A DNA stretch of 64,000 nucleotides, taken from contig NC_045148.1 of assembly GCF_008831285.2 (NCBI RefSeq), positions 5,769,001-5,833,000 on the forward strand. The letters run 5' to 3'. Origin of the DNA: Nymphaea colorata. Taxonomy: Eukaryota > Streptophyta > Magnoliopsida > Nymphaeales > Nymphaeaceae. The notes beneath the pieces are model-generated. The model was not told the DNA's origin and ran no database searches. It was given only the letters and a program-made list of their open reading frames with translations. Below, piece by piece: positions 35,275 to 47,139 of this stretch. The position numbers and the translations under genes were made by a program. Numbering within the stretch: position 1 is the first letter of the stretch; every line of letters begins with the position of its first letter.

Positions 35275-38200
35275 ATGGCCGGAGCAGTAGTACTGGGAGG
35301 TGATGAAAAGGAATTGGGAAGGGGAAAACTTGTGTGCGTCACAGGAGGCGCAGGCTACATCGCGTCGTGGCTGATCATGAGGCTGCTGCAACGCGGCTAC
35401 TCCGTCAGAGCCACCACAAGATCCGGCCAACGTGCGTATTTTTTTTCTTTTTCCTTTTTGGTTTTATATTTTTTTATTTGACATTTCTTTTGGCGTGTTC
35501 GTTGTGGTAATTAGTGGGAAAATAGTAGGGCTGCATGGTAAACCAGCAGACTGGCGGTACGTGACATCAAACTTGTGACGAAATTGTCAACGGGCCTAAT
35601 CAATCATATATGCTACATACCCACAGAGAGAGAGAGAGAGAGAATGTGTATACGAATAACTCTAGAGAGAGAGAATAAGAATAAATCCATTAACTAACTA
35701 GAAGAATAAAACTAACAAAATTTGGATCTGCTAATTAGAAGAAATAATAAACAAAGCATCTAGTATCTTCGTATTCCTCTGTAATATGAAGGCTTAGTTT
35801 ACCCACCTTCTTATGCAAGGAATGATGTCTATAAGACTTGAAGATCTGCCTTCAGCACAGCTGCTTGGGTAGGATACTTACTTAGGTTTTAGTTACAAGG
35901 TGTGTTGTAGTTTGTTTGATTTTTATGGGTGTTATTCTTCTAAACTGTAAAATGTGGAATCAGGTTACTTTAATTAACGAGTGCATCGTGTCCTCCCCAA
36001 CTCCTAACATAGTCTTCAACCATATAGATAGGAGGAATGGAGAAGCATTTTAGTTTTCTTGGGATGGTGAGTTGTTAACCTCCTCTTTACCCAAAGATTG
36101 AATACAACTGAACCATAACTGCTCTTATTGGAGCTTAGTGGATCGTTTTTGGGGTGTTTCCTTTTAATTAGATGGTAGGGTGAGGACTTGGTTCAGTTTC
36201 CCGATTTCGTCCATGGGATGGTTAGTTGGATTGAACCTGCTTTAACGGTAGCTGCCTATCCACACCAAAACATTGGTCGATGTACATATTAATGAGTTCT
36301 ATTTTGCATAACATATATTTACAGTTATTTATACGTACATATATAAATATATGCATATGCATTCGTTTAAATTGTAGAATTATTTTATGGACAAACAAGG
36401 GAGATCCTGCAACTAACGCTTTACATTTTTATTTTCCTAGCTAGGCCCCCTTGCGTAGACATGTAAAAAAGTGGGGCCTTTATTCTGAAGCCAATTAATA
36501 TGAAGAAGTTTTTAATATTGACTTACATAACATCCAAGCATCAGGGTTCTTCTTGACCAAACGTACTAATGACAAGTAATATAATTTGGACAGAGTTTCA
36601 TGAGGAGACCAAACACATTGAGAGTCTTGAAGGCGCCAAAGAGAGGCTTGAAATTGTGGACGCGGATCTCAGCAAGCCTGGAAGTTATGATGCTGCTGTT
36701 GATGGTTGCATTGGAGTCTTTCACGTCGCTCATCCCACTAATTTTAGTGAACCAGATCCTGAGGCAAGTAATCGTGATCAGGAACCAATTCTAATTTCAA
36801 GTGCTAGGATTGATGTCTTGATCTACACTCTCTTTTGGTGGAAAAGGTACTGCTGTATACCAGATAGTATAGTTGTTAGATAGGTCAAATTTAAAAATTT
36901 ATCGCTAAAAGGACCACAATCATCGCTAAAGCCACTATAAACCATCCTTACGCCGTAAATTGCGGCCAAGGGCGGAGCTGGTTGGGGGCAGATCGGAGGT
37001 GGGCAGGAGCCATGGCCTCCCTTCAAGTTAAAAAAAAAATGTACACGTAATTTTAAAAGAATCTTGTTTAGTTTACATAAAAAATTTGAAAAATTATATT
37101 TGGACCGTTACCCTCAATAAAAAATTCCTATCTTGGCCCTGCTGTCTTCAACAACAAACTACTTATAACAATTCAACCATATGACATCAAAGCATATTCA
37201 TCCTCTTACTTCTCAGGGATATGGGTAAAATGAGGTACACCTTTCAACGTAGTACTCTCACCTTTAATAGTTCATAATAATAATACCCAAAAAGCTAGCA
37301 ACACCACAAAACCTACTTTTTAACAGTCCATAATAATAGCACCCACTTTAAGACGGACTGCCCAACCAATTCTTCTACACTGCACCCTTTGAAAAAGTTA
37401 TTAAACTTACTTAATTTCGAGCTTTACATGCAGCTTTGTCCTCGTTTGGTTTTTTGGCAAGCAAGCTAACAAAAATGTCTCCGGCATGTGGCCGCGTCGG
37501 CCGACAGAATCAAGTGATAAAGCCGGCAGTGGAGGGAACGGTGAGCATACTGGAAGGCTGCCTCAAATCGAAGACCGTGAGGAGAGTGGTCATCACATCT
37601 TCGGCGAGTGCCGTCGCCTTCAGCGGCCGGCCTGATCTGCAGGTGATGGACGAGAGCCTGTGGAGCGACGTTGACTACTGCCGGAAGTTAGACGTCCCCG
37701 GTGCCTCCTACTTCATCTCCAAAACGCTGGCAGAGAAGGCGGCTCTGGACTTCTCGGAGGCTCACCCGCCACTGGAGGTCGTCACCCTCCTTCCCTCCAG
37801 CGTCCTCGGCCCTTTCCTTACCCCCAACTTCCCTCCCAGCTTCCTCACCACCATGGCGCTCGTTCTGGGTCTGCATCCACAACCATTCCTCAGGCTTTCT
37901 CTCTTCTTCTCTCTTTGAAGAAATTTTAATTCAATATTAACTTATTCCCGTACGTGGCCATAGATTCAACTAACTAAAATAACTACACGAGTGTTGTTGT
38001 TAGTATAAAACAAGGAGTGGAGATCGTCGCTTACACAGGGCAGTGCATGCGACAAATAGGCACTCATGGAAAAAATGAGATTAAAATATTTTAGAATTTT
38101 TTTTATAAAGAAATGTATATTTTAATTATATTATTTTAAAATCTTCATTTTTGTCAAGGGTATTTTGGTCATTACATGCAACGGTGTGCATAACAAGCTT

Positions 38201-41200
38201 TGCAAACAGATATGTATATAATTAGAACTACAATGTTGGTGTAACAAAAACCGTCAATGTTTTGATGGCTAAAAATATGCGTATAAACTCAAATAATAAT
38301 TGGTTTAGTACATATTTCTTCTTACATCATTGTCAGTGTGAAGATTATGTTGTAAAGTTAAATTGCACAAACTGCTTTAATTGTTAAATATATATGAGCA
38401 AAAGCCTAGGCCGGTATAAATTTGTGGCCAAAAGTTATGACTTTCAAAGAAAACCGTGGATGTATATTTGGTTTCATTAGAAATAAGACCAAAGGTGGTT
38501 ATATGTATAGGCCTATACACAATAAAAAGGTGTACGATAAAAAGGTGCACAAACGTGTGGGCATGACACGTGCCCTTAAGAGTGGGTCAAGACCATCTTA
38601 AAAGTGGGCAATAGTCCACATGTCTTACATCGGGGCCTGTGCACAGTGCACATAATATTTTTTTAAATAGGATGCCAATATTGTAGGCACAAAAAAGTAA
38701 TTGAAGGCTTAGACAATCTGGCATAATCCAATTATATGTATGTCTGTACATGAGCTATGTCTGGCTCAACTGATCATATTTGCTCAAGTTTGAGTTGAGC
38801 TGTCAGCTCGAGTTAAAGTTTAACTGGTTTAAGCTCACGTACTAAGGTTCGATTTGACTTGATCTCTTTGACACATTTTTAAGTTTGAAATTACAAAAAA
38901 AATGAAGATTAATGAGCTTACTCAAGTTTAATGATGCAAGTTCATGTAAGGGTCAGAGCAAGAAAATTCTGGCCAGGAGCATTAGAAATAAAATCTTAAA
39001 TTTTTAAGGGGCACCAATATCTCGGAAATATCAATATAAGAATAAAAAATTTTGTGGACTGTGTGGGCAATTGCCCACACATGTCTCTGTCCCTACTCTA
39101 TCTCAACTCATTTGTAAGCACAGGTTTTTAGTTAAGCTCAGTTAACTCAAAATTCGAATTGAGCTCGAGTTGGCCCGATTCTTTCTCTTTGTACAGTTCC
39201 ATTTATATGTTTTGATCCGTGTGTTCCAACACAATCTCACAATTTTAAAGTTCATCATGCATACGTTTTCAATAATTATCTATTGATTCATTCATGCCTT
39301 TGTTTCTTGCAAGAAAAATAAAACTGCTTAATTTATAAAATATATATCTTAAACTTTCTATAATATAAAAAAAGGTTGATCAATACTTTTACGATCAAAA
39401 CAACTATCGGGTGTTAAGAGGTTATTGTCGTTTCTCGAAACAAATAGCTCTTAGTATATATGTGTAAGGGCACATGCATGCGCCCATAGAAACACTTCTA
39501 CACACATGTATATACACAGGGACAAAACCAGAAATTTTTTATGAGGGGAACCAAATTAAAGTTTCTTTGATATGAGCCGAAATATCATTTTTCAAAATTT
39601 TTATATAGGACAAACAAAATTTTCTAAAATTTACATAAAAATAAAAATAAAAAACTTTTGAAGTGGAGCCAGCGCCCATGCGCCCCCCTTCCCTCCACCC
39701 CTCTATATACATAGATATATGTTCCTTACAGACGAATGAGTTTTTATTTTTCCTCTGTTTCTAAAATTTATTTCTTTTACTCTTGACGCAAAAGCATCAA
39801 TTGATATCAGAAATTATGTGAGTAAAACAAGAAATGGCGTTGCTTTTGCGGATGATCATTAAAGAGGAAGGTTGTCGATGAATGGTGATACATGCTAATT
39901 AAATTAATGGCACGCAGGCGACGTAGAGCACTGCAAACTATTGAAGCAGATGCAGTATGTGCACATAGACGACTTGGCCTCTGCTTACATTTTCCTCTTC
40001 GAGTGTCCCGAGGCAAAGGGCAGATACATTTGCTCCTCCCACGACGCCACCATCCACCAATTGGCTGCTCTCCTTTCCACGAAGTTCCCTCGTTTCTCTC
40101 CCAATTCTCTTATTCAACAGTAAGCATGCATGCATACTCGCTAGTCCTCAATTCAAAATATTTCCACACACACACACATTATATACACATTATGTGTAAG
40201 ACATGAGTCTAATGTGAATAAAAAACACTTTGATACAAATAAAAATATACTTCATTGCCAAACATGAAGTTATCAAAACCAGGCCAAGTGACTGAGTTGA
40301 CCTAACTAGTCTTTGAGTCAATTCACTGCAAGTTCCGTCTTGAGTCACTAGGTTTTGAAACCTTGTTGTTTCCTATACATGCACGTATGCATCTCTGAAA
40401 GCAGCGTGTGACGTAGAAAAAGTTGTTTTCAATAAACTCATACTATACATATAGTTTATGCTGTACAAGGGACCTTCTAACTTGTACCAAATCAATTATC
40501 TTGAAACAAATTAACTGCAATTCTTCCATAAATATGTTTTTCTCTACCAACTTTTAGGAAATTGGGGTCACATCTTTCATGATTGATTTGATCAAGTTAA
40601 GCAGCTTCGGACTATATGATTTGAATGTGTTCTCATATAAAAGCAGGCATTGCAAACTTTTCTTTGCTCCCAACCATGCGGCAGAGACTAGACGGGATTC
40701 CATGTGATCAAGAATCTAAGAAGGGTCTGAAGGATCACTTCCTCATGATGTAATGCCTCATCTCATTGGAGTGCACCTTCCTATTGTTGAACAAATAGCT
40801 GAGCCAGAAATTTTTCATAAGGGGAGCTGAATTAAAGTTTCAAAATTTTGATGGGCTGAAATACCATTTTTCAAAATTTTTATATAGGATAAATAATTTT
40901 TTTTTTGAGGAGAGGCCACGGCCCCTGACGCCCCCCTTTCCATTGGCTCTGCCCCTTTACACATGCATGGTTTGTTCCAATAGGGTAACCATACTGATAC
41001 TGGATTCAGCCTCTTAGATTTACACAAGACTGTAATTTTCTGGATCTGAGGGTATGAAACCTTATTTTGACATCTTCTTTTGTTCCATACCTGATTCATA
41101 ATGGATCTCCAATGTAGTCTGTTCGGCAGTTCTATACGAAACCATTGCCAGCCTTATATTAATAAGTTCCGCATGAGTTACTAAGCGATTAGACATTTGG

Positions 41201-41420
41201 GTTGTTCCACTTGTTTACTTATTCATTTTCTTCCTGTTATCCCTCAACTCAACTCTTCCACAGATTCATTCAAGGCTTGGAGGAAGAAAAACCAGTGCAT
41301 CTCTCTTCTCAGAAGCTGTTGAGCTTGGGATTCAAATTCAAGTATGGGCTCGAGGAAATGTATGAGGGAGCCATAAAATGCTGCCAGAGCAAGGGATTCC
41401 TTAAAACTGATGAAGAGTAA
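35275..41420 (+). CDS. Dihydroflavonol 4-reductase / vestitone reductase-like NADPH-dependent reductase (5 exons)
   Basis: Exons joined by eye: 35275-35431, 36594-36763, 37508-37868, 39918-40119 and 41264-41420 (TAA). They total 1047 bases with consistent phases, giving 348 residues, normal for this extended short-chain dehydrogenase family. The nucleotide-binding motif TGGAGYIAS is at residues 23-31, the catalytic Tyr-x-x-x-Lys is YFISK at 177-181, and the active-site serine lies in ITSSASA at 138-144. Family landmarks [13 protein letters not shown] (108-120) and [10 protein letters not shown] follow. The C-terminal [11 protein letters not shown] matches the usual end of vestitone reductase-like proteins. 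The start is the first in-frame ATG after a TATA-like box. Members reduce flavonoid or other phenylpropanoid ketones in the cytosol; the substrate cannot be told here. The junction after exon 2 appears to use a GC donor. All exons are intact, so the gene is probably functional. Confidence 0.88.
35432..36593 (+). other. Intron 1 of the reductase gene
   Basis: The donor is C followed by GTGCGT (phase 1) and the acceptor is GGACAG at 36588-36593. It contains a short (GA)n near 35628-35641; no nested element was recognised. Confidence 0.75.
36764..37507 (+). other. Intron 2 of the reductase gene, probable GC-AG type
   Basis: The junction reads CTGAG followed by GCAAGTAAT, the consensus for rare GC donors, and the acceptor is CGACAG at 37502-37507. 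Splicing here yields Asp-Pro-Glu-Asn-Gln-Val-Ile-Lys-Pro, the conserved family sequence. The intron holds a fragment around AAGGGCGGAGCTGG (36960 onward) of a repeat seen elsewhere in the window. Confidence 0.65.
36955..40950. repeat. Family of GGCGGAGCC/GGCTCTGCC repeat fragments in the reductase introns
   Basis: Fragments at about 36955-37150, 39521-39710 and 40800-40950 share CCAGAAATTTTT, AATTAAAGTTTC, then ATTTTTCAAAATTTTTATAT and a C-rich end. A further relative lies at 55535-55690, ending ATGTTGGCTCTGCC. The 39.5-kb and 40.8-kb copies are clearly the same element. They look like remnants of a short DNA transposon family with GGGGCGGAGCC-type ends. Confidence 0.5.
37869..39917 (+). other. 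Intron 3 of the reductase gene, filled with repeat fragments
   Basis: The donor is G followed by GTCTGC (phase 1) and the acceptor is CACGCAG at 39911-39917. It contains GAGCTCGAGTT-type element fragments (about 38755-38930 and 39110-39185) and one copy of the AGAAATTTTTT...GCGCCCCCC repeat (39521-39710). Confidence 0.7.
40120..41263 (+). other. Intron 4 of the reductase gene
   Basis: The donor is ACA followed by GTAAGC (phase 2) and the acceptor is CCACAG at 41258-41263. It contains a second copy of the AGAAATTTTT...CCCCCCTTTCC repeat at about 40800-40950. Confidence 0.75.
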
Positions 41421-42499
41421 GATGGCACAGCTCTTAGGAGATGGCTTGTGCTGAACCATGACTGTTTCTTTGCATAGATCAAAAGCTTTGTCGTTGATGG
41501 ACTCAATATGGTTTCTGTGAATAAGAATGTGAAGCTTGTAATCTTCATGATCAGCAAGACTTCAAAATATATATTCCATGTTTTCTGGCTGTAACATTCC
41601 TAAGCTAAGCTACATTGGAAACAAAACAACATCTTCACAGTCCTAAGTGTAAAGGCTTTTAACTAAACCAAACTAACTCTGCAGACCATCTTTTGGTTTA
41701 CCAATTAAAGGGATATCTGAACTTTGATACGGTAATTAAACGTTCGTCCTCGCAAATTAACCATGGCTACTGAAGGCACATCAAAAGCAATCTAGAGGAT
41801 CATTTCAGACTCAACTTTAATGCATGAAAACAGTAGATTCATGAATGTTATTGCGACAATGCAAAAGCTTAACTTCATTTTCTCTGTCATGTGTGAATAA
41901 ATAGCATATCATGATAAATTGCTAGAATGGTATTATGGATCAGCACACGATAATGGCCCTATTTTGTCTTTCCTTCCTGCAAAGAAACAAAGCCATTCTA
42001 TTTTCTTCCAAACATTACCTGCAAACTTGAAGGCTACTATTCAATGTGAGCTGAAGAAAAATAATAAAGAGTTAGAAAAATCCGTAGTTCATATAATCAA
42101 TGTTTCGAATCACAGGAAAATGAACCGGAAATCAAATTTTTATGCCACTATGATGATCCGCTCAGTATCATTCGTAGCCTACCACTGCCACGTTTCCCCG
42201 CTTTCTCTCAGCCATTCTTTGCTAAGTGAAAGGAAAATTTGGAGCTAGAGCTGCAGAAAATTCTTGGGACACGGTCTTCCCTTGGCTATTCTAGACTCAA
42301 GCAGAGTGACCAAGGGGACTTGCACAAATCCAATAATTATCACTTGTCACGATATATTGACAGATGTGCTACTTTCATATGAAGCATATTCATGAGAAAT
42401 TGCGAGACATTCACATGTTTCAAGTGCTCAAGTAGTTCACAGTGAAATTATGCATTAACTATTAAATCATTAATTATTAGATCATTAATTATTAAAGTG
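41421..42499. other. 3' flank of the reductase gene
   Basis: A near-canonical polyadenylation signal AATAAG at 41520 lies 100 bases after the stop codon, with T-rich and TTGTAA sequence around it. Beyond this no gene is supported; a 109-codon frame at 41919-42248 has no recognisable domain. Confidence 0.4.
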
Positions 42500-44062
42500 T
42501 TATGATACCTATTTTGAATCGGCTATTCATGCTTACACAATTCAATGATATACTTTCCCCTCAATTATACATATGAGCGCCATGTGGGAATAAATAACGA
42601 AGACACGGTATATTCATAAAACTTACGCGTCATACCCAATAGTTTTTTGTTTGCTGCAAGGAGCTGGGGGTGGCTCCTTCCATTTATTCACTATAAAAAA
42701 AATGCCAGAATAAGGAATGAAGACAACAAACAATCAAGAAAAAGCCATGTGCTAAGAGGACATGGTCACAAAACAAAAAATTGCTCATTGTCAAAGGACA
42801 ACTATGCAGAATTTGTGTCCCCGTTAAGGCAATAGGAGCAACTCAAATCATCCATCCTTCAATAGGACTGAACAACCAGATAATTGGATAGAAGACTTTG
42901 GAGCTCAACCATACTCCGTAGACTTAAGAACCTAATTAATCCAATTCTGTCGGTTTATATGAGACTGTCAGTTTCTCTGTATTTATATCTCTCTTCTATG
43001 ATATCAGAGCCACTAACATTCTAAGATTGGTTCCTTGTTTAGTAACCTTGTACGTGATTATGTCTTTCATCTCATTTACTAAATGGAACATAACAGCGAG
43101 CTGAGTTTTTATCAGATTAGACAAAAGCAATTATCGGCTGTATATATTGGAAATACCAGATCGAATCTGTTTTGCTCTTATAGAACTTGATGAAGTTTGT
43201 GGTGGATCATATTATGTGGCGTCATAGTTAGATAGTAAACAATCAGTAGTAAAACAATCTTATTATGTTACTTGCCATGATTACAATCAACTGGCCTTGA
43301 ATTGGATTAAGGAAACAGTGACCAAGCAAGTTCTATGATTCATGTCCAAACTGCGAGTGAAGCTTTGATAGGACTTGCAAGGTCCAGTTCTCAGTCTGCA
43401 GTAAGGATTATCATGTCAATAAAAGAGGAGTTGAATTTTGTCAAGAAAATGCATCGTCTGATATCATTTCTTACCTTAATTGGATGAGGACCCTTGCCAA
43501 CATTTGGGCTGCTATAGGTAATACACTTCCTAATTCATCTATGATTCATGTCACTCTGATAAGAGTTTTGTAGCCTCTATTATCTCCAATGCCCCTGTTG
43601 GAAGCTTTCATTTACAAATTTATATGATTTTCTGTTGAACAAGGAGAAAATAGTTTAAATGTTGTAGAACAAAGTGCAAAAGGCCACTGAAAATACTTAA
43701 GAAACTTTGATGCTTATAGAGGATTAGGCTGAAATCAAGTTGGACACGGACAGTTGCAGGGTCAAAGCACATTTAGTTCAAATGTTGGAAGCTCAAACGC
43801 TGTTGAAAGACCAGGGAAGAAGAACAACTAGAAATAGCCTATCATAGTAACGACTAAAATGTGCTAGGATGTACCCAAGGCATTCATAGTAATGACTCTT
43901 GATGAAACTAAAATGAGTTTTTGTATCTTGACATTGGAGCTGCAAACCATACCGCAGTGGATGAAAGGAGAAGGTATTATAGTTGGAAATGTTAATAAAA
44001 TTCGTTTTTCTCGGGTCACCGTTTCTATTAGTCGAGGAAGTTCATACTTTAAATTAAATTTA
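42500..44062 (+). pseudogene. Ty1/Copia retrotransposon remnant: LTR end, primer-binding site, gag and protease
   Basis: TGATATCAGAGCC at 42999-43011 is a typical Copia primer-binding site complementary to initiator Met tRNA, placed directly after LTR-like sequence that may start at TGTTATGATACC (42499). Downstream, with stops and frameshifts, gag-like text is readable: LNWIKETVTKQV near 43295-43330, MSIKEELNFVKKMH near 43410-43455 and SYLNWMRTLANIWAAIGN near 43465-43520. The protease segment LDIGAANHTA is at 43927-43956. Integrase and reverse transcriptase are absent. Homology stops just before the GeBP-like pseudogene at 44066. Confidence 0.72.
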
Positions 44063-44065
44063 GTC

Positions 44066-45255
44066 TTACACTTCAAAAGCAAGCTTTGCCTTCTTATACG
44101 CAATCTCTAACATTCTACCTTCCAATTTCTTCTGTTTTTCTTGTAAGTTCTTCACTTTCGAAGGTTCTGCCAACTTGATCCATTTATCAACTACTTCAAC
44201 CTCCATATTCTCAAAAAACCTTACAAGGTTTTCATCATCTAACACAAAAAATTCAAGTTCTTCGTGCTTGCATGCCAAAGTTTTTGTCCTATTGTTGTTC
44301 AAATTTTTCTCTTCCCCATCATTGTTCTTAGTTGGAAATTTATGACTAGATGGGTCATTCGTCTCCTTCTGAAAAGCATACTTTCGCTTCTCCCCACAAA
44401 TCATCTGTGAAATAGAGAAAGCTTCAGGTCCATGAGGAGTCTTGAATGCCATTGTCTTCCGACTCTTCTCCCTAGCAACAATATCTTCTTACTTTTTCTT
44501 AAGCTTTCGAACCTTGTCCATGAGTTAGGTCTTCTTGAATTTCATCAAGCCCTTCCTTGAGAACTCAAAGAAACTATTAGGATCATGTGCATTCCCTACC
44601 TCCTTTGTGTAATGGAAGAGCTTCTTGAGGAGATTGATCTCGTCTTTGGCATCCCAAACCCTTTGAAATAACTTTTTCTGGTCCTGAAGGGTCTTGTTTC
44701 CATCGCGTTTATCCTCATTTTTTGCTTCAACATCTGCAGTGAGATCTTCTGCCTCAACTTTCCCATCATTATTCTTCTTATTTTTCTTCCTCATTTTTTG
44801 CTTCAACATCTGCAGTGAGATCTTCTGCCTCAGCTTTCCCATCATTATTCTTCTTATTTTTCTTCCTCATGCTTTCATCTTCTTTGGAGTTGTCCGCTTG
44901 ACCCTTCGGCTTCACTTGTGAGGCAGGCTCAGAAGGCTTCACTATCTTACTATCCTTGGGCTTCGAAATCAAGGGCTTCGCTGAGACCGGCCTCGAAGAT
45001 GCGGCTTTAGACTACAAGGCCTTCTGTGACCTTGCTGGAGTCCCCGGTTGTGACTTCACGGTGCACTATTGAACGGGTCGGTGTTGGAGACGTCGCCGTG
45101 GTCACTATCTTTTCCTTTTGCTCATCTTCCGCTTCTACTGAGTAAGAAGATGAATCACTCGATTCCTCTACCTCAGTCTGACATTTTCTTTTGCTCATCT
45201 TCCTATTGTTCTGAATAAAAAGATAATCGCTCGATTCCTCTTCCTTAACTGGCAT
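44066..45255 (-). pseudogene. GeBP/DUF573-type transcription factor pseudogene, copy 1 (nearly full length)
   Basis: Read on the minus strand from ATG at 45255, it has an acidic Ser/Glu-rich N-terminus, then a Lys/Pro-rich stretch. The DUF573 DNA-binding core RVWDAKDEINLLKKLFHY...NSFFEFSRKGLMKF is at about 44680-44540 and continues as LMDKVRKLKKK. The C-terminal helical region ends Lys-Leu-Ala-Phe-Glu-Val at 44066. GeBP-family proteins are plant nuclear regulators linked to trichome and cytokinin control. The copy is dead. Compared with copy 2 it has a frame-shifting deletion of over 100 bases in the N-terminal part. A TAG at 45014-45012 replaces a Gln codon. A 76-bp tandem duplication shifts the frame (about 44712-44863). 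In-frame TAA codons at 44527-44525 and 44491-44489 interrupt the DNA-binding domain. Confidence 0.78.
44712..44863. repeat. 76-bp tandem duplication in GeBP-like pseudogene copy 1
   Basis: The unit beginning TCCTCATTTTTTGCTTCAAC occurs at 44712 and again at 44788 with a single visible base difference (AACTTT versus AGCTTT). The period is 76, not a multiple of three, so it shifts the reading frame. Confidence 0.9.
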
Positions 45256-45815
45256 TTTTCCTTTGGATTCAGGAAGAAAAGAAAAATGAAATTAGGGTAT
45301 AGAGAGAAGGGGGATCCTCACTAACCACAATCCGACATCCGTTCTCTACCATTGCCAGACAAAAGGAAGAAGGACTACACAGAGAGCGGGTGAGATGAAA
45401 AGCAAGAGATAAGAGGCGAGGGAAAGCATAGTGAAAGGGTTTTCAAAAGAAAATCAATGGACGATACAATTGGTGTCCTACAAGCAAAGCAGTATCTACC
45501 AACAGGGGACAACGTTACCTTGGCAAGGCATGCCCCACAAGTCGGGGGCCATGTTTAAATTTTAAAATCGGAATGGAGTAGTAAAAATGGATCGGATAAT
45601 CAACCCAAACCCAATGCTAAGTTCCCATGTGGTCTGGTTTCACTTAAATCCAAAACCTGATCCGAACAGTTTGAATTTTTCATCAAGAACTCATGTGAAT
45701 AGCAACCGGGGTTCTCGACCACTTATTAAAATCTGTGCAATTGATAAAAACAAATAAAGGGTCATTCGATCATTGATGGCATTTTGCAAAAAGAGATATC
45801 TCATTTAGGAATTCA
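45256..45815. other. Former upstream region of GeBP-like copy 1, duplicated at 46555-47130
   Basis: Non-coding sequence on the 5' side of the copy-1 ATG. It matches the region upstream of copy 2 throughout, including AGAGAAGGGGGATC near the start, ACACAGAGAGCGG, ACTTAAATCCAAAA and GTGCAATTGATAAAAA. Confidence 0.7.
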
Positions 45816-46554
45816 AGGGACAATTGGCTATTTGTTTCTGGTCCTGACGGGTCTTGCTTCCATTGGGTTTATCATCCTTTTTTGCTTCAACGTCTGTGGC
45901 AAGATCTTTTGCCTCTGCTTTTGCTTCATTATTATTCTTTCTATTTTTCTTCATCGTGCTTTCATCTCCTTTGGAGCTGTCCGCAGGACGCTTCGGCTTT
46001 GCTTGTGAGGCAGGCTCAGAAGGCTTCATTGTCTAACTGTCCTTAGACTTCGAATTCAAGGACTTCACTGAGACTGGCCCCGAATCAGAAGACTCCACTG
46101 GGTTACTGTCCTTGGGTTTTGAATTTAAGGGCTTCATTGAGACCTGTCCTGGACAAGCGGCTTTAGATTGTGAGGCCTTCTGTGACCCTGCCGGAATCCC
46201 TGGCTGTGACTTCACTGGCTCATGCCCATCATCGTCGTCTTTAGAGTCTTTATTATCATAGTCAAAGTCCGATAAAAAGGACGACGAATCGTCAAAGTTC
46301 GACAAAGAGGATGACAATGAAGGCACAGGTGGAACAATTGCAGTCATTTGACTGCCACGGTGCGTGAAGGAACAGGTCGGCGTCAAAGACATCACCGTGG
46401 TCGCTGTCTTTTCCTTTTGCTCATCTTCCTCTTCTTTTGAGTAAGAAGATGAATCACTCGATTCCTCTTCCTCAACTTTCATTTTCTTTTGCTCCTCTTC
46501 CTCTTCTTCTGAATAAGAAGATGAATCGCTCAATTCCTCTTCCTTAACCAGCAT
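45805..46554 (-). pseudogene. GeBP-like pseudogene, copy 2 (N-terminal half only)
   Basis: From ATG at 46554 it encodes 173 residues: two Ser-Ser-Asp-Ser-Ser-Ser-Tyr-Ser acidic blocks, an Asp-rich block, then Gln/Lys/Pro-rich sequence. An in-frame TAG at 46035-46033 interrupts it, and the same frame continues for another 75 codons (KPSEPASQAKPKR...). It stops matching copy 1 right after Gln-Asp-Gln-Lys, just before the DNA-binding domain, where it joins the upstream sequence of copy 1. It therefore lacks the DUF573 core. Copy 2 retains the Asp-rich segment that copy 1 has lost. Confidence 0.72.
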
Positions 46555-47130
46555 TTTTCCTTTGGATTTAGAAAGAAAAGAAAGGGGAAATTAGGTTTTA
46601 GACAGAGAAGGGGGATCTTCACTGACCACAGTTAGACATCCATTCTCTTATGTTGCTGGACAAAAGGAAAAAGGGCTGCTGCAAACTACACAGAGAGCGG
46701 AGAAATCTGTGATATGAAAAGGCAAGAGCTCAGAGGCCAGGGTAATTGTAGTGAAAGGGTTTTCAAAGGAAATCGATGGACTATACGATTTGTGTCTTGC
46801 GAGCAAAGCGGTATGTACCAAGAGGGGATGATGTTACCTTGGCATGGCATGTCGCGCAAGTCAGAAGCCACGTTCAAATTTTGAAATCAGAATGGAGTAG
46901 TAAAAGTGGACAGATAGTAAACCAAAACCTCACCCTAAATTCCCGTGTGGTCTCGATTTCACTTAAATCCAAAAATAGATCTGAACAGTTTGAATTTTTT
47001 TTATCAAGAACTCGTGTGAATAGCAATCGGGGCTCTCAGTCACTTATTAAAATATGTGCAATTGATAAAAATAAATAAATGAGTGTTCGATCATCAATGC
47101 TGCAAAGGAAATATCTCATTTCAGGAATTT
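46555..47130. other. Duplicated upstream region of GeBP-like copy 2
   Basis: Non-coding; aligns with 45256-45815 through most of its length at visibly high identity. It separates copies 2 and 3. Confidence 0.7.
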
Positions 47131-47139
47131 AAGGGAAAA

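Noticed and set aside
36569-36883. 104-codon frame read as a separate gene
   Set aside because: It is exon 2 of the reductase gene read through into intron 2.
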